The position numbers were made by a program, and so were the translations under genes. Shown here one piece after another: positions 3,599-5,245 of a stretch of 5,245 bases of DNA (positions are counted from its first letter, which is position 1; each line of letters opens with the position of its first letter). The notes beneath the pieces were generated by a model. That model was not told the DNA's origin and did no database searches. It saw nothing but the letters and a program-made list of their open reading frames with translations. The DNA comes from Bacillota bacterium. GTDB taxonomy: Bacteria; Bacillota; Clostridia; Oscillospirales; Oscillospiraceae. The stretch spans positions 1-5,245 of the forward strand of contig JAKOSQ010000154.1 of the NCBI GenBank assembly GCA_029777215.1, read 5' to 3'.

Positions 3599-5245
3599 AT
3601 GCGATATCAGGACAGATTTACGCAACGGGCGCAGTCGGCGCTCACAAAGGCACAGGAAGCGGCACAGGAGATGGGTCACAGCTATGTGGGGACCGAGCAC
3701 ATCCTTCTCGGGATCGCGCGCGAGAGCGAAGGCCTCGGCGCGAAGGTACTGCACGACAACGGACTTGACGAGGAACTCATCACGGAGCTTATCGAGAAGT
3801 TCGTTGGACGCGGCGCTCCGGGCATCCCGGCGCAGGGACTGACCCCGAACGCCAAGCGCGTCGTCGAGCTCGCGATCATGTGCGCGAACCAGCTCGGCCA
3901 CAGCTTCATCGGCACGGAACACCTGCTGATGGCGCTGCTCCGCGAGCCGGACTGCGCCGCCACGAGGCTCATCGCCTCCACCGGCGCGGACGTCAACAAG
4001 CTCTATACCGACATCGTCGATATTTTCCGCAGCTCCGATTACCGCCCGCAGCAGGGCCAGCCGACGCAGGCGGCCTCCGCCGGACGCAGCGGCGGCAAGG
4101 GAAAGTCTGACACCAAGACCCTCGACCAGTTCTCCCGCGACCTCAACAAGGCCGCGCAGAACGGCGAGCTTGATCCCGTGATCGGCCGCGAAAAGGAGAT
4201 CCAGCGGGTCATCCAGATTTTGTCCCGCCGCACGAAAAACAACCCCGTGCTCATCGGCGAGCCTGGCGTCGGCAAGACCGCCATCGCCGAGGGCCTCGCG
4301 CAGCTCATCGTCGCGGGCGACGTCCCGGAGGACCTGCGCGACAAGCGCGTCGTCTCCCTTGATCTCACCGGTATGCTCGCCGGCACGAAGTACCGCGGCG
4401 ATTTTGAAGAGCGCATCAAGGCGGCGATTCAGGAGGCCCACAAGGCCGGCAACGTCATTCTATTTATCGACGAGCTGCACACCATCATCGGCGCGGGCGC
4501 TGCCGAGGGCGCGATCGACGCCGCAAATATCATAAAGCCCGCCCTGGGCCGCGGCGAAATTCAGGTCGTCGGCGCGACGACGCTCAACGAATACCGCAAA
4601 CATATCGAAAAGGATGCCGCTCTCGAGCGCCGCTTCCAGCCCGTCATGGTTGAGGAGCCGAGCCCGGAGGAGAGCGTTGAGATCATCAAGGGCCTGCGCG
4701 ACAAGTATGAGGCCCACCACAAGCTCACGATCACGGACGAGGCTATCGAGGCCGCCGTCACGATGTCGGGCCGCTATATCAACGACCGTTATCTCCCCGA
4801 CAAGGCCATCGACCTCATGGACGAGGCCTGCTCCCGCGTCCGCATGAAGACGCTCACGCCGCCGAACGACCTCAAGGACATTGAAAAACGGATCGACGCC
4901 CTCGTTAACGAAAAGGAGGCCGCCATCAACGCGCAGGACTACGAGCGGGCGGCAAAGCTCCGCGACGAGGAAAAGGCTGTCCGCGACGAGCTCGACGAAG
5001 CCCGCAAAAAGTGGGACGACTCCCGCGCGGGACAGAGAAGCGGCAAGTCCGTGGGCGCGGAGGACATTGCGGAGGTCGTCTCCGGCTGGACCGGCATCCC
5101 GGTGACGAGCCTCACGGAGACCGAGAGCGAACGGCTCTTGAAGATGGAGGAGATCCTTCACCGCCGTGTGATCGGACAGGACGAGGCCGTCTCGGCCGTG
5201 TCCCGCGCCATTCGCAGAGGCCGCGTCGGTCTCAAGGACCCGAAG
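3599..5245 (+). CDS. clpC: ATP-dependent Clp protease ATP-binding subunit ClpC (3' end beyond window)
   Basis: ClpC is the Hsp100 AAA+ unfoldase that feeds proteins, including CtsR, to ClpP. The window holds the first 549 codons, open to the last base; full-length ClpC is about 810 residues, so most of the second ATPase domain is missing only because of the window edge. Visible in order: two Clp_N repeats (GTEHILLG 31–38; [10 protein letters not shown] 105–114); a Gly/Gln linker (about 150–172); AAA-1 with Walker A GEPGVGKT (220–227), pore-loop Tyr265 (KYRG), Walker B VILFIDE (286–292), sensor GATT (325–328) and arginine finger LERRF (342–346); a short coiled middle domain with a UVR motif (about 424–464), which marks ClpC rather than ClpB; then GWTGIPV (496–502) and IGQDEAV (525–531), entering AAA-2. 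The ATG has AAGGAGG (3583–3589) at 9 nt. All first-ring catalytic residues are intact. Confidence 0.96.
   Translation, partial: MRYQDRFTQRAQSALTKAQEAAQEMGHSYVGTEHILLGIARESEGLGAKVLHDNGLDEELITELIEKFVGRGAPGIPAQGLTPNAKRVVELAIMCANQLGHSFIGTEHLLMALLREPDCAATRLIASTGADVNKLYTDIVDIFRSSDYRPQQGQPTQAASAGRSGGKGKSDTKTLDQFSRDLNKAAQNGELDPVIGREKEIQRVIQILSRRTKNNPVLIGEPGVGKTAIAEGLAQLIVAGDVPEDLRDKRVVSLDLTGMLAGTKYRGDFEERIKAAIQEAHKAGNVILFIDELHTIIGAGAAEGAIDAANIIKPALGRGEIQVVGATTLNEYRKHIEKDAALERRFQPVMVEEPSPEESVEIIKGLRDKYEAHHKLTITDEAIEAAVTMSGRYINDRYLPDKAIDLMDEACSRVRMKTLTPPNDLKDIEKRIDALVNEKEAAINAQDYERAAKLRDEEKAVRDELDEARKKWDDSRAGQRSGKSVGAEDIAEVVSGWTGIPVTSLTETESERLLKMEEILHRRVIGQDEAVSAVSRAIRRGRVGLKDPK

Noticed and set aside
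3575..4441. 288-codon minus-strand frame
   Set aside because: Antisense to clpC, whose Clp_N and AAA-1 motifs are intact; the Leu/Arg/Ala/Asp-rich content is typical of GC-rich mirror frames.
4460..5161. 233-codon minus-strand frame
   Set aside because: Antisense shadow of the clpC AAA-1 and middle domain; no start signal or recognisable domain.
5100..5245. Possible truncation of clpC
   Set aside because: The frame stays open to the last base and family motifs continue to the edge, so the missing part reflects the window boundary, not a broken gene.

Overview
The window reads as a piece of chromosome from a G+C-rich, anaerobic Clostridia-type Firmicute, possibly an Oscillospiraceae-like gut lineage. 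The evidence is a ctsR–mcsA–clpC heat-shock operon with textbook CtsR operator heptads, strong AAGGAGG ribosome sites, a clostridial-type 2[4Fe-4S] ferredoxin, and GC-rich genes separated by A+T-rich gaps. The lineage is inferred from gene content and style, not from a database match.

Left half (1–2190), all on the minus strand. A ferredoxin gene (1901–2068) has its own extended -10 promoter (2161–2188) and is followed by a hairpin terminator (1850–1882). Next come two closely coupled RNA-modification genes: a TrmN6/YabB-type tRNA adenine methyltransferase (1037–1777) and rsmI, the 16S rRNA C1402 2'-O-methyltransferase (194–1033), with 3 nt between them. Beyond rsmI is a 193-base A+T-rich gap. 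It holds a strong minus-strand promoter (76–103) firing out of the left edge, so another minus-strand gene probably starts just outside the window.

Middle (2069–2474): a 406-base divergent regulatory region. It contains the ferredoxin promoter on the left and the ctsR promoter on the right, and a five-heptad CtsR operator array (2412–2454) directly downstream of the ctsR -10 box. An 11-of-12 bp inverted repeat (2353–2390) lies upstream and contains a GGTCAAA heptad facing the other way.

Right half (2475–5245), plus strand: ctsR (repressor), a short mcsA-like gene (one zinc finger plus UVR motif), then clpC (Hsp100 unfoldase, first 549 residues, cut by the window end). CtsR would repress its own operon; heat or proteotoxic stress would inactivate it and raise ClpC for the ClpCP protease. 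Two things depart from the Bacillus model. First, mcsB, the protein arginine kinase normally between mcsA and clpC, is absent here, and McsA lacks the second zinc finger of the Bacillus protein. Second, a near-perfect intrinsic terminator stands between mcsA and clpC with no room for a promoter after it, suggesting attenuation or read-through control of clpC. I saw no mobile element, CRISPR array, tRNA or rRNA gene.
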